From assembly GCA_016946835.1 (NCBI GenBank), contig JACVTC010000005.1, forward strand, positions 1,977,501 through 2,032,500: DNA of 55,000 nt, in the 5' to 3' direction. A model generated the notes under the pieces. It did not search any database, had not been told where the DNA came from, and saw only the letters and a program-made list of their open reading frames with translations. The position numbers were made by a program, and so were the translations under genes. Positions within the stretch are counted from its first letter, which is position 1. Each line of letters opens with the position of its first letter. The DNA comes from Neocallimastix lanati (nom. inval.). Its lineage: Eukaryota; Neocallimastigomycota; Neocallimastigomycetes; Neocallimastigales; Neocallimastigaceae. Positions 13,292 through 30,747 of this stretch are shown here, piece by piece.

Positions 13292-13634
13292 ATTTTACAT
13301 TTAAAATGTGGATATAAGTTCAACACCACTCTCTCTATCAAATGTGGTAGAGTTATGAATAATTGTCGCAAATGTAGTCCATACTGTGATTAAATGTTCC
13401 ACTTTTTAATGTTAAATTGAAATCGTTAGATTTTATCAATGACCTTTTTATCTATATAATAAAAAAAAAACATTTCACAATCAAGAGAATCAATGTCGAA
13501 CTAATAAAGAAGAACTTCTATTATTAGTCCTCAAAATACATCTTACACAAATAGTAATAATTGTTCTTCATACAACGAATCTGTAGGAACTGAATATCTT
13601 GATTTTATTTCTCTTGGTTTGAGAAGAGTTTAGT
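13292..13634 (+). pseudogene. Unidentified coding relics (Cys-rich and Ser/Asn-rich pieces)
   Basis: Two open pieces lie in a patch of higher GC. The first (about 13292-13393) reads KCGYKFNTTLSIKCG and then NNCRKCSPYCD before a stop. It has paired cysteines like a small zinc-binding or extracellular Cys module. The second (about 13510-13634) reads SIISPQNTSYTNSNN, then SVGTEYLDFISLGLRRV. They are in different frames and separated by stops. I do not recognise a family. They could be remnants of one gene or of a mobile element. Confidence 0.3.
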
Positions 13635-14093
13635 GGTAATCACACTATCATATTACTATACAATTGTTACTTCTTTATTTTATTTTATTAAATATTTTTG
13701 GAAAAATGATTTCAATTCACATTATTGTACCATAAATATAGTATCTTAATTACTTTGAAATTTTCACTTTATTTTTATTGTATTTCATCAACTTTTTTTT
13801 TTTTATAAAAATTAATAGTTTTATTTTATACTTTTTTCGTATATTTTATCTTAATACATATATATGATGAGTTTTTCATTTACAAGGCAAATGATATATT
13901 AATACTTTTAATTATTAATAAATAAAGCAATAGAAGTATATTTTCTTCCTAATAAAAAAAACTAATTTTGGTATAAAATTAAAATAAATATGATAGAATC
14001 AATTTAATGTGCTATCTTGAATGCTAAATTTCTACCTCAATGCTTAATATAAATTTATAATGATAAATAAATAAATAAATAAATACTTCTTAC

Positions 14094-14570
14094 TAATAAA
14101 TAATAAATAATAAATAATAAATAATAAATAATAAATAAAATAAATAATAAATAATAAATAATAAATAATAAATAAATAATAAATAATAAATAATAAATAA
14201 TAAATAATAAATAATAAATAATAAATAATAAATAATAAATAATAAATAAATAAATAATAAATAATAAATAATAAATAATAAATAATAAATAATAAATAAT
14301 AAATAATAAATAAAATAAATAATAAATAATAAATAATAAATAATAAATAAATAATAAATAATAAATAATAAATAATAAATAATAAATAATAAATAATAAA
14401 TAAATAAATAATAAATAAATAAATAATAAATAATAAATAATAAATAATAAATAATAAATAATAAATAATAAATAATAAATAATAAATAATAAATAATAAA
14501 TAATAAATAATAAATAATAAATAATAAATAATAAATAATAAATAATAAATAATAAATAATATATAATAAA
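14094..14570. repeat. Heptanucleotide satellite (TAATAAA)n, about 480 bp
   Basis: This is a near-continuous array of the 7-mer TAATAAA (about 65 units). Occasional units are shortened to TAAA or lengthened by one A. A short (TAAA)n run precedes it (14061-14085). Confidence 0.95.
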
Positions 14571-15016
14571 TAATAAAAAAAAATATAATGTTTTAATATT
14601 ATTTTTGTGATATCATATAATAATATAATTTTGATATAATTATATTCAACAGTATTTTAATAAAATATTTTATTTTTTTTATATATATAGATTTTTTATA
14701 AATTGTATCATAGATTATAGTTTTATGAGTATTTTTTTTTTTTTGAAGATTGAAATTAATTATATTTTGAAATATTAATCTTTCAAAATATGTTACATTC
14801 TAAAATTTATAATATTGATTTAATAATTATATTATGTTAAATACATAATGTCAAACATTTATCAATATATAACAATATATATTGATAAAATAAGATTGTT
14901 TTATATACTAATATATTATGAAAATATTAAAGTTTATTAATTATTTTTTAATTAAATTTTTTAAAGTTTAAAAAAACATCTAAATTTTTTTTTAATTATT
15001 TTCACTATTATTTAAA

Positions 15017-15219
<203 letters not shown>

Positions 15220-15692
15220 ATTGAATCTAAATTAAATTAACTAGTTTCATATGGATTTTCGACTTCTAATAATTAACTAAATTCTTTATAATTTATTTAT
15301 TTACATAAATAATAATTTAGTTAATTATATTTAATTAAAAATAATTAATTTCTTAATTTATTTTTTTTCCTTTTTTTTTAAATATTATTTTTTATTTAAT
15401 TTTTTTTAAAGGTAAATATAATTTAAAATTTCATGTATTATTTTTAATTTAATGATGTAAAGTAATCTTATTATTTAATATTCATTTAAATAAAAAGTAT
15501 TATCTAATATAAATTATTTTGTTTAATCAACACTTTCTATCTTTTTTTATTTTTAAATAATTTTTAAAAAATTTAATATTATTCATCAATAAGTATCATA
15601 AAGTGTAAAAAAAAAAAAAAATAAAATAAAAATAAAAATAAAATAAAATAAAATTAAATAAAATTAAAAAAATATATATAAAAATTTAAAAA

Positions 15693-19128
<3,436 letters not shown>

Positions 19129-19189
19129 ATTATTTAACTTTTTTTTTCTTTTTTATTAATTTCAAGTTATAAAATTTTGGAATTGAAAA

Positions 19190-19237
<48 letters not shown>

Positions 19238-19592
19238 AGACTTTATTATAATAATAATAATAATAACAAAAGAAAGATAAAATAATTCAATAAATAAAAA
19301 AATATATATAACAACTTAATAAAAATAAAATAAAAAATTAAATTGATAAAATAAATAAATAAATAAAAATAAAATAATAATAATTATAATTATAATAAAA
19401 AGATATGAAAAGAAAAGAATAGTATAAAAAAAATGATATATTAAATCAAAGAAAATAGCAAATAAAATAAAATAAATAAATAAATAAAAAAATAAAAAAA
19501 AAAAAAAATAAAAAATAAAAAATAAATAATAAATAATAAAAGTATTAATTTTTTTTATGATAATTTTTATTGAATTTTAATAATTTTCACCC

Positions 19593-19623
<31 letters not shown>

Positions 19624-20014
19624 TGTTATTTTTTTTTTACCCTATATTCAATATTAAGTTCTCCATAAAAATATTCTTAAGAAAGTATATATTGATTTTT
19701 TTATTGAATAAAAAGTCTTATTATTTATAAGTTTATATTAATAGGTAATTTTTAACATTATAAAATTTACACCTATTTATATAAACATGTGGCTTGTACT
19801 GGAATACTTTTAATTAACATTATATTAAGTTTATATTAATAATTTATATTATCATTATTCTAGAGTTATTTATTATATCATTTCATATATAAGAAATTGT
19901 TACATTAATAAAGAGAATTCTTAATAAGGTATTGTAAAATGGAACAAAAAAAAAAAAAAAAAAAAAAAGATTTTTTTTAAATACCATTTTTTTTAAATAT
20001 CATTTTTTTATTTT

Positions 20015-20050
<36 letters not shown>

Positions 20051-20596
20051 AACTCTATGAAAAAGCGATAATATAAATAAATAATTTATAATATATGAAA
20101 GGTCTTATAATTTTTTGTATTTTAAAAAAAAAATTTATAATATCATATATAAAAAACTTTCTATATATTAATTATAAAAATAAATATTTGTTGCTTTATT
20201 TTAAATTTTTATATTATTATACTTTTTATTTATAATGATATTTTATTATTATGAAATTTTATTAAAAATAAAAAAAAAAAGTTCTATGTTTTTTTTTTCT
20301 AAATTTGAATCTTTATAAAATGAGAAAAATTTTATATTAAAATTCAAACATTTTTGATTTTATACAAATTAATGTATCTAATATTATTTCATTGTTTTTT
20401 GATCTTTTATATACCCTCTTCATATATATATATAATTTTATTTCATTCTACTTTTTTTTACTTTTCTAAATAATAAATAAATATAATAGAATATAACATA
20501 AAAGAATAGAATAGAATAGAACAAAATAAAATAAAACTATTTTTTTATTTCTTTATTATTTAAATAATTTTGGGCATATTAATAAATATAATTAAT
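19129..20596. other. Convergent intergenic region, anoctamin and eIF3h 3' ends
   Basis: Low complexity only: a poly-A of about 38 nt (19196-19234), poly-T (19598-19617), A-tract (19947-19968), (TAAA)n near 20021-20050 and mixed AAAT repeats. It should contain both polyadenylation regions. AATAAA hexamers are too common here to assign one. Confidence 0.6.
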
Positions 20597-21673
20597 TTAC
20601 TTGCGTTGTAAAGCTTTAACCATGAACATTTTAGTCATACTTGGACCAGCAAATTGCTTTATTTGTTTACAATGCATTTCCATTCTTCTAGAAACTAATG
20701 GAATATCAAGATCAAAGGAACCATTAGAGTAGAGCTTTTCGAGATTTGGTGAAGTCAATTGAAGATCTTCTTCAGTATATTTTGGGGGTTGACCGTGGTT
20801 AACAAGTTCTTTGTTTTCCTTAATTTTCATTTGATTTGAAGATCTTATTTTGTTAAGTTCAGATTGAACTTGTTTGTACCAGTTATTGAAAATAGCTTGG
20901 TTTCTGTTGTTCTTATCAATTTCTAAGTTCAATATTTCAAGTTTTTTGATAAGATAATCTTCATAATTTAAACCAAGACATTCATCATATTTAGTTTCTG
21001 GAACTAATAAATCAATATTCTTATTTAAGAAGTTTGGAGATGGTTGAGTAAGAACGGAGTTAGCATCAACTTGTAAAGTATTAATTTCATCATATTGACT
21101 AATTAAGCAGTCATCATAAATGTTATTCTTAATTTTAATTGGAATATTTTCGAAAATCTTTGAAGAATTTAATTTCTTATTCATGTAAGACTTAACATCA
21201 AATTCTTTATCCTTATAAACTTCCATAAATTCATCAGTAAGTCTGTAAGCATGAAGATTGATGTTACCTTGAGATGAACGGACTGGGTCATAAACAATAA
21301 CAACAGATTGTTGAATGGCAGCTTGATAGTTATATTGATTTTCAATAAAAGTAGCATCCCAAAGGTTACTGTCAGCAGTTCTATACCAACCTACAGTATT
21401 AACATCAAAATTCATATTTCTTAAATTAGTTAACATTCTTAATTGATAATCAGCACCAGCATTTTGATCTTCCATATTATCAGCACTTGAACTAGAGAAT
21501 GGAAAACTGTAAGTAATCTTAAGTGTATCCTTAATATCAATACCAAGAATTTGACCAGTAACAGTGGCTGGTAAAGATTCTTGGCAATGCTTAACAATTT
21601 GAAGAACAACTAAAGAATCGAGTTCGATTTCCTTAATTGGAGAAGTTTCTAAATATTCTTCATAATTTTCCAT
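20597..21673 (-). CDS. EIF3H: Eukaryotic translation initiation factor 3 subunit H
   Basis: Single exon, 358 aa, close to the usual eIF3h length (about 340-350). The N-terminal MPN domain (about 14-150) reads LDSLVVLQIVKHCQES, GQILGI, NTVGWYRTAD and VVIVYDP. It lacks the HxH/Ser/Asp metal ligands of JAMM proteases, as expected for a non-catalytic MPN subunit. The middle and C-terminal helical part contains LVPETKYDECLGLNYEDYL, and the tail has RRMEMHCKQIKQF. In the eIF3 complex this subunit forms part of the PCI/MPN core on the 40S subunit. GC and codon use are noticeably richer than in neighbouring genes, suggesting high expression. The ATG follows ACTATAG, which resembles a 3' splice site, so a 5'UTR intron ending at the start is possible. 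Confidence 0.94.
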   Translation of the reverse strand: MENYEEYLETSPIKEIELDSLVVLQIVKHCQESLPATVTGQILGIDIKDTLKITYSFPFSSSSADNMEDQNAGADYQLRMLTNLRNMNFDVNTVGWYRTADSNLWDATFIENQYNYQAAIQQSVVIVYDPVRSSQGNINLHAYRLTDEFMEVYKDKEFDVKSYMNKKLNSSKIFENIPIKIKNNIYDDCLISQYDEINTLQVDANSVLTQPSPNFLNKNIDLLVPETKYDECLGLNYEDYLIKKLEILNLEIDKNNRNQAIFNNWYKQVQSELNKIRSSNQMKIKENKELVNHGQPPKYTEEDLQLTSPNLEKLYSNGSFDLDIPLVSRRMEMHCKQIKQFAGPSMTKMFMVKALQRK

Positions 21674-22946
21674 CTATAGTACATTTATATTATTTTATTT
21701 GTATTGTATTTTCAATTAATATTTGATTATTATATTTAAAAAACATTGGCATCATTTTAATAAGTTATTTATTAATTATTTTTTTTAATATAATGATTTA
21801 TTTATTTCGTTTTATTTATTTATCAATTAAGTAAATTTATTTATTTTTAATTTGAGGAGATTTTCCAATATATATTATTTATTTTTTGAAAATCAGTTAT
21901 CAATTTTAATTATAATTATTTATTATAATTATTTTATTACAATTAAAAATATAAATTATAATAAATATTTTTGATGTATAAAAAAAAAAAAAAATAAAAA
22001 TAAAAATTAGTAAAAAAAGTATTATTATATTTTATAATTATAAATCTTAATAATATATATATTTATTATTATATGTAATTAATTTAACATGGAAATATTA
22101 AACCCATTATTTTTTTTATTTCATTATTTTATTTTTCCTTTTGATATTTATTACCATATTTTATTTGATTTTATAACAATTATTTTAATATTTATTAGTT
22201 AATATTTATATTACTTTTTATTTGTTATACCTTTAAATTTAATTTATTTCTGAATTATATTTTGAAATAAATATAAAGTAAGTAATAACAAAATTGCAAA
22301 ACAACGAAATTTTTTTTTTTAATAATTATATTTAATGATAATAAAATATATAATAAAAATTTTTTTGATTGGTTGATTTTTCTTAATCACAATGTATATA
22401 TTAAATTTCAATATTTTTTTTAATAAAATATATATCACATACATATACAATATATAAATAATGTATTTGAAATAATTTTAAATATACTGACATATAAAAA
22501 TTTTAAAAATAATTTATATTTATCTTTTATATATTTATTTACTAAATTATTAACTAAATTATTTACTTATTTATTCATTTATTTATTTAAATTCAATTTA
22601 AAAAAATCCAATCATTGGTGTATAATACAAATAAACTCTTCATTATTGATAATTATATAATGAAATAATTATATTTAATTATTTATTATTAATTAAAAAG
22701 TTTTTATTTTTTATATTTTTCTTTGTAAAAGTCCATTAAATTTTATTAAATATTTTAATTTTATTACTAGTAATATATAAAATTTTTTAAAAATTTAATC
22801 TAGAAGGTAGTATCTTTTGCTTTGTTAAATATAAGAATTTTAACTTGATAAAAAATTATAAAAATTAGATATAATATTTAATAAATCTATATTAATAATA
22901 AAATAGAAAGGATAAAAGAATTAAATATAAGAAAGAAAATAACAAA
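21674..22946. promoter_or_regulatory. Divergent intergenic region between eIF3h and Nup93/Nic96 genes
   Basis: About 1.27 kb of very AT-rich DNA between two divergently transcribed housekeeping genes. By position it holds both promoters. I cannot pick individual elements out of the AT background and see no coding relic. Confidence 0.5.
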
Positions 22947-25900
22947 ATGCCTACAAAATTTAGTAAACTTCTTGAGCAATCAAGACAGTTAAATAGTCAT
23001 ATATATAATACAAGCCTACCAATATTAGAAAGAGATTTAGATCAAATTGAAAGTCAATCACGTAAATTGGCAGCAAAGGCTTTGAGAGCTGGAGAAGGTA
23101 TAATTGATACAGGAGCATGTTGCTTATTAGCTAATGGAGGATTTCCAGTCGAACAGGTTTCTCAAATTATGGAAAATCTTAATACTTTAACTTTAGCAAC
23201 AACATTCGAACCATTGCAACCAATCCCTGATACGGATATTGAATCATTTTTAAATTTGGAATTAGAAAATATCATGCTAAAAACAGTAGAACAAGGAAAA
23301 ACTCAAATAACAAAGGATTTCAATAATTCATTTGAAAAGTCTATTCATAAAGATTGGAAAAATACAAAGTATAAATTATGTGATCATTTAGAACATTCAA
23401 CAGTAATTAGTGGCAATTCATCACTTAATTCAATGGGTAAACTTTTATAATAAATTATTATTATTATTATTTTTTATAACTTTTTAAAGTTTAATCATTA
23501 CAATCATTACAATATTTATAAATAGAAATAAATATCTTTTAAGTTATATTATTTGAACATATATAATATTTAATGACACATTTAAATTAATAAATATAAA
23601 ATTGAATTTCATTATCAGTAATATTTAAATATTGGAACATGAAAATTTAAAATTTTAAAATATAATTTAAAAATTCTTAATATACAAATTTTTAAATAAT
23701 AATTCAAAAATTTAAAATCATTTTAATTAATAAATATGTATATTGACTAAAAAAAAAAAAAAAAAAAAAAGAAAAAGAAAAAGAAAAAAAGGAATTTATT
23801 TATAATAATAAATTATAAAATACAGAAATCTAATTTTTAAATAAGTTTTTTTTTTTTTTATGATTTTTTTGAAAAGAAAAAATTGAATTTAATATAATTA
23901 TTAATTTTAATGTTATATAAATATATAGATAATTTACATAATACTGCTAATTCATTAATGTTCTCCCAAGTACCATTTACTGGTAATTTAATCATACATA
24001 TTCAAATACATTATTATTTGATTAATTTTTTTTTATAAGAATAAATTATATTAAAATTAATACTAAAATTTAATTATTATTTTCTAAATGGTTGTACAAT
24101 GAAGAATTAACTACTAATAGTTCCAAGCAAATTCAAGTAAAAGAATATGCTAATGTTGTTAAAAAAATTAATCAAATTAGAAACGAATTTAAATCAGCAA
24201 AAGTTTTCAATCTTTTCTATGATTGCAGTTTAAAGATAGCAAGAATTAATTCATCAATTCAATCTGTTAGTGATTCTTGGAAATTATTAACTTATATTTT
24301 TAAAGAATCTATTCTTGGTAACAAGGAAGATGAAAGTTTAATAAAAGAAAAACAATATGCTAATATAAGAGGTACATCAAAAGATATTTCAGAAGCAAAT
24401 ATGAACGAATTTAATTCGTTAATTATTAGTGGATCTAAAAAATATTTCGAAGACACTTTTTGGGAATGGATTCAAAAAGAAGTTAAAGAAAATACTGGAA
24501 AATCATTTAGTAATGATTCAAAGCAATCAGTTATAGATATAGTTTCATTATTTATATCCCTTAGATTAAAAAAATATGGTGAATGGGATCAAAATCTTGA
24601 GTTATTTGATTCATTCCCAATATGGGCATGCATTTTCTATCTAATTCGTTCTGGCCACTTTACTGAAGCTATTTATTACATTAATGATATTGATGATAAA
24701 CTTTTCAATCAAAAGAATGATCTTATGTTTGTAAAATATATAAAAATATGGATAGATAACAAATTCAAATTAAGCAAGGGATATCGCGACGAAATAAAAA
24801 ATGATTGGAATGAAAGAATTTGTTCTTCAATTGATCAAAATTCTATTAAAGGAGACCCATTTAAACATTGTCTCTACAAAATTATTGGTAGATGCGATAT
24901 TAATTTTAAAAATATTCCAAATCCAATTGTTATTCCTTCAGTTGAAGATTATTTATGGATTCATATAACTCTTGTTCAGAATTATTCCAACCAAAAAATA
25001 CATTCTACTACTTCAGCAATTTCTACAACTTTCCCGAGTATAAAGTTGGATAATGATGCTTATACCTATGAACAAATGGTAATTAATTTATTAAAGTATG
25101 AGCCAAATTACTTCGACCAAGAAAATATTTGGAATATGGTATTAATTATTTGCGGTAAATTTGAAAATGTTGTCGACTTTTTATTCTCAAGAGATCAATA
25201 TCGCATTGAAGCTGTTCATTTTGCAATTGCCTTTGCTTATTATGGTCTTTTAAGAATTACAAATTCTGTATACTCAATAGAATACCTTGTTAATGAAACT
25301 AAAGCTAAAAAAACTACATCAAACATTGCAACTTCATCTTCATTTGATTCGCCTCTCAATGTTACAACAATTAAGAGCGCTAGTTTCAACTTTGGGTCTA
25401 AATTTAATAGTTTCAGTTTAGCAAAATCTTCTAAAAATAATCCATTCATTAGTTCACTTAATATTAACACCAATAAAAATAAACTTAATGCAATTGGTTT
25501 TGAAAAAGAAAGTGCCTCTGATAATGATATAATAGACACCATATCTAAATTTAACTTTGCTAGATTAATTCATCAATATTCCAGTAATCTTTCAACTCAA
25601 TATCCAGATGTTGCTCTTCACTACCTTTATTTCATCTGTTTATATGGTATTGAGTTAGATCAAGATGGAGAAGGAGATGAAGATATTGAAATGGAAAGTT
25701 TCACTACTAAAACTAAGGAAAATTCATCCGAAGAAGAAAAGACTATTGCCAAAAAATACACTCAATTAACCTATAAATACATACAAGAATTAGTTCTTCT
25801 TCAAAAATCAGAATCACTCCCACATTTCTTTGGTCAAATGAACACAGATGGTAGTATTCAAACATTAAGTGAAATAGAACAATACAAAAATCTTATTCAT

Positions 25901-26581
25901 ATTCATGATCACCATCACTTCATTAAATATTTAGTTAAACCAACCGCACATAGTTGTGAAAATGAAGGACGTTTAGACGATGCAGTTTATCTCTTCAATC
26001 TCTCAGAAAACTATGAAACTGTGGTAGATATACTCAATAAGCAATTAAGTGATGCTCTTGCCAGTCATCAATACACCCTTACTCAAGATCATCCAGTAAT
26101 CCTTGCTCAGAATATCATGCAAAACTATGTTAAGCAACCATCCAGCTTTGGACATCTTGAATCTAAACAAAAAACATGTGCTACCCTTATTAAGTTAACT
26201 CGTTTCATGGATGCCTATCAAAGAAATAGCCTAGCAGAAGCTTTAAGTATGATGAAAGAATTGGATCTCATACCATTAGAAGGTGATATGACCAAGGTCA
26301 TGATGAAAGCTGAAGAATTCCAAAATCTTGATAAGAACATTGTACGACTCTTCCCTGAACTTTTAATTACCACAATGCGTTGTGTTTACGGTCTCTGGCG
26401 TTTAATTAAAAATCAAAAAGAAGTTTTCATGTCTGAAAATTCATCTAAGGAACAATTAACTCAAATGAATGCCTTTAAGAAGATGGCAAGAATGATTATT
26501 GTTTTTACCGGTACTATACAGTCACGTATGTCAAATGATATTTATGATCAATTAAATGAAATGGAAATGGTTATGCAATAA
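22947..26581 (+). CDS. NUP93: Nucleoporin Nup93/Nic96, 3 exons
   Basis: Exons: 22947-23436, 23929-23982 and 24105-26581. They sum to 3021 nt, 1006 aa, longer than human Nup93 (819) and yeast Nic96 (839). The N-terminal part has heptad-like helices and ATTFEPLQPIPDTDIESFL, nearly identical to a Nup93 hallmark. The large exon encodes the helical Nic96 domain: FPIWACIFYLIRSGHFTEAI, KHCLYKIIGRCDINF, VEDYLWIHITLVQNYS and a C-terminal MARMIIVFTGTIQSRMS. Extra length comes from Ser/Asn/Lys inserts (about residues 440-510) and an acidic loop. Nup93/Nic96 is a scaffold linker of the inner ring that anchors the Nup62/Nsp1 channel complex. The 54-nt middle exon and the acceptor at 24104 are the weakest points; TGGTTGTACAATGAAG just upstream could belong to the protein if splicing differs. 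Confidence 0.92.
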
Positions 26582-27729
<1,148 letters not shown>

Positions 27730-28447
27730 TTATATGTTAAAGAAATAAAATAATGGTAATATTACACTGAATATAAAGTTAATAATAGTTATAATAGGTA
27801 AGGCAAAGGCATTACTTTTAAGCAAAGTATTACATTCATTACTTTTTAAATAAGTTATCATATTTCTAACATTTTCTTCTTCTTTTTTATCCACTTTACC
27901 CGAAACGATTGAAAGATTTTCTGCATTTTTTGATGAATCTAAGGATGAACTTAACGATATGATAGTAGTGTCCTTACATTTTTTTGATTTACAAGTGTTC
28001 TGTATAACTTCTATTAAAGTGCCATTACTCTCATTTTCCGAAATATATAATTCACCCATTGGACATATTTTTCCGTTTTCATCCTCCTGACATATTATTC
28101 CCATATACGATTTAATTGTTGCTATCATAGACTCATCTAAAACTTGATCTATGATAGTATTTTTACAGTTAGGTAGAGATTTCATTGGATTTTCTATAAA
28201 GTGATGACATCTATCTGAATTAAAAATTTCACAAACTTTTTTATAGTTATCCTTCGTTATTCCATTATTCCTTGTATAACCATCAATACATTCATCAAAT
28301 TCACTTGAATTTCTTAAATCATTTATACATTTTTCATTTAATTATGTTGATATGAACACTCCTTTTTAAATATAAGTTTTTTAAACTATTAGATAATGAT
28401 ATATTTATCAAAGATAAAGCCAACATTAATCTTGTAATAAGTTTCAT
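27730..28447 (-). pseudogene. Secreted, probably GPI-anchored Cys-containing protein, broken by one base
   Basis: The minus strand opens with ATG at 28447 and a good signal peptide (MKLITRLMLALSLINISLSN). The frame stops at a TGA after 37 codons. The next frame continues from about 28337 to the stop at 27730 with protein-like sequence: KCINDLRNSSEFDECIDGY, KVCEIFNSDRCHHFI, LPNC, IICQEDENGKICPMGELY and CKSKKCKD. It ends in a hydrophobic tail (ALPIITIINFIFSVILPLF) like a GPI-attachment signal. The whole span is one base longer than a multiple of three, and one extra base in the short A run at 28337-28339 explains the break. It may be a young pseudogene, an assembly error, or an unusually short intron. 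Evenly spaced cysteines suggest a disulfide-rich wall or surface protein. Function unknown. Confidence 0.6.
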
Positions 28448-28562
28448 TTTTCTGAATAGTATTTTATCATCAAAACTCTATATATATATATATATGAAAA
28501 AAAAAATTTAATAACTATTTAAGAAAAATTAATCAAATAAAAAAAAAAAGATAAACAAAAAA

Positions 28563-28595
<33 letters not shown>

Positions 28596-29046
28596 TTAGA
28601 AAAAAAAAATGAAAAAATAAAATTTACATGTAACAAAATTTTAAATATTAAAAATTAACATAATATAATAATATATTATTTATTATATTATTTTATAAAT
28701 GAAATATTATTATTATTATTATTATAATTATAGTTTTTAGTTTATTGTTTTTGTTATAAATATTTATATATATATATATTTTTTAAAGAATTTTTTTTTG
28801 TATTATCCTTTCCACTAATCAAAATCAATTAGATAAATAAAATTGCATATATATATTTAATATATACCTTGATATATGTATATATAATAACATATTAATT
28901 GATTTAATTAATCATGTACATTTATAAATATTTCTTAATATTAATAATATTTTAAAAGTATATGTATATATAAACATAATAATTTTAATTTATTTTTAAT
29001 TTATTTTTATATCAAAAAATTTCTCCAAAATCAGTAGACAAACCTT

Positions 29047-29277
29047 AATTTTTTTTTTTTTTTAGTACATCATTCATGCAGTCAATTCATTTAATTACTA
29101 TTAATTTTAAAAATAAAAAAACGATTGCTTGGAAAATTACATTTGACTACTTTTTTTTTTTTTTTTTTAATTATTTTTTTTTTTTTTTTTTTTAGTACAT
29201 CATTCATGCAGTCAATTCATTTAATTACTATTAATTTTAAAAATAAAAAAACGATTGCTTGGAAAATTACATTTGAC

Positions 29278-29309
<32 letters not shown>
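29047..29309. repeat. 130-bp tandem duplication
   Basis: Two almost identical copies of a unit containing AGTACATCATTCATGCAG start at 29064 and 29194 (period 130). Each is flanked by T-tracts, and they differ mainly in T-tract length. Confidence 0.93.
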
Positions 29310-29313
<4 letters not shown>

Positions 29314-29460
29314 ATTTTTATTATTTTTATAAAATAAATAAATAAATAAAAAAGTTTTATAATCTAAGAAAATTTTATGTAATAAGGATTAAATAACTAT
29401 TAAATAAAAAAAATATTGATTTTTGTTGCAATTATCAAAATTTATAACTATGTTACTCAA

Positions 29461-29499
<39 letters not shown>

Positions 29500-30232
29500 A
29501 ATTCACTAAAAAAAAAAAAAAAAAACTTCAAATTATAAAAATTAAAAATTTATTATAGATATATAAATATTGATTGATCCAAATATCATATAAATTTATA
29601 TTGATCTAAATAGCATTTAACATATGTTTTGCCACTTTTTTTAATATTATCTTACTAACTATATATTTGAACCACTTTATATACTTTCTTTAAACAACAA
29701 CGATAATTAATTATTTATTTTCTTAATATAGAAACTATAAAAAATTTTTTTTTTTTTTTTAAATTATTATAATTATTCAAAAATTTTCAAAATATACTTG
29801 TTACATTAATATAATGAATAATACCATTTTAATTATTAATTAATATCACTGAAAAAGACCATATTAAAAAAAATATATATATATATATATATAATTATTT
29901 ATTTCAAAAATAGTGATAATTAAATAAAAATAACCTAAAATATATATGTAATAGATATAATACAAATACAAAGTGAAAAAGTTTCATAAAATGATATAAT
30001 GAGAATTTTCATTAAACTCTTTCCTCAAAGTAAATTTTTTACAAATAAAAATACAAAGTTCCAATCTCAAAAGATTTAAAAATAATATTATATTTTTAAA
30101 TGCTATATAGAACCACTTTTTTTTTTATTATCTATTAATTATTCAAATCTATTAATTATTCAAAGAATTTCATAATAAATAAATATATATTACTACATTT
30201 ACATATACCTTTTTTTTTTTCAATATTTATTA

Positions 30233-30282
<50 letters not shown>

Positions 30283-30482
30283 ATTAAGAATATGATACAT
30301 GAAATTTTTACATTAATATTAAAAAACTATATTTTGAGTTTTAAGGACGAAATGACCTTTAACTTTTCCCATTTATTGATGATAACTCCATATAAATAAA
30401 AATCATCATTCGAATCTGTATTATTTTTTTTTTTTTTTATTTTTTAGCCTCAATTACTGCGAACTTTAACATTATTTATTTA

Positions 30483-30640
30483 TTCTTTTATTAATTAATA
30501 ATTACATGAATATTTTTTTTTTTTTTAAAAAAAAAAAATACACACACAATTAATAAAAAAAATAAATATTATTTGTCCAATTTAAGCATAATAATATTTA
30601 AAATAGTTCTTTTATTAATTAATAATTACATGAATATTTT

Positions 30641-30674
<34 letters not shown>

Positions 30675-30747
30675 CACACACACACAATTAATAAAAAAAA
30701 AAAAAATATTATTTGTCCAATTTGAACTTTAATAATATTTAAAATAA
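30483..30747. repeat. 124-bp tandem duplication with (CA)n expansion
   Basis: Copy 1 (30483-30606) and copy 2 (30607-30747) share TTCTTTTATTAATTAATAAT and ATTATTTGTCCAATTT. The (CA) tract is 4 units in copy 1 and 13 units in copy 2 (30661-30686). Confidence 0.93.

Noticed and set aside
14094-14570. CRISPR-like regular repeat
   Set aside because: The 7-bp units are contiguous with no spacers, in a eukaryotic genome. It is a simple satellite.
25240-25542. 100-codon minus-strand frame
   Set aside because: It is a shadow of the large Nup93 exon on the opposite strand.
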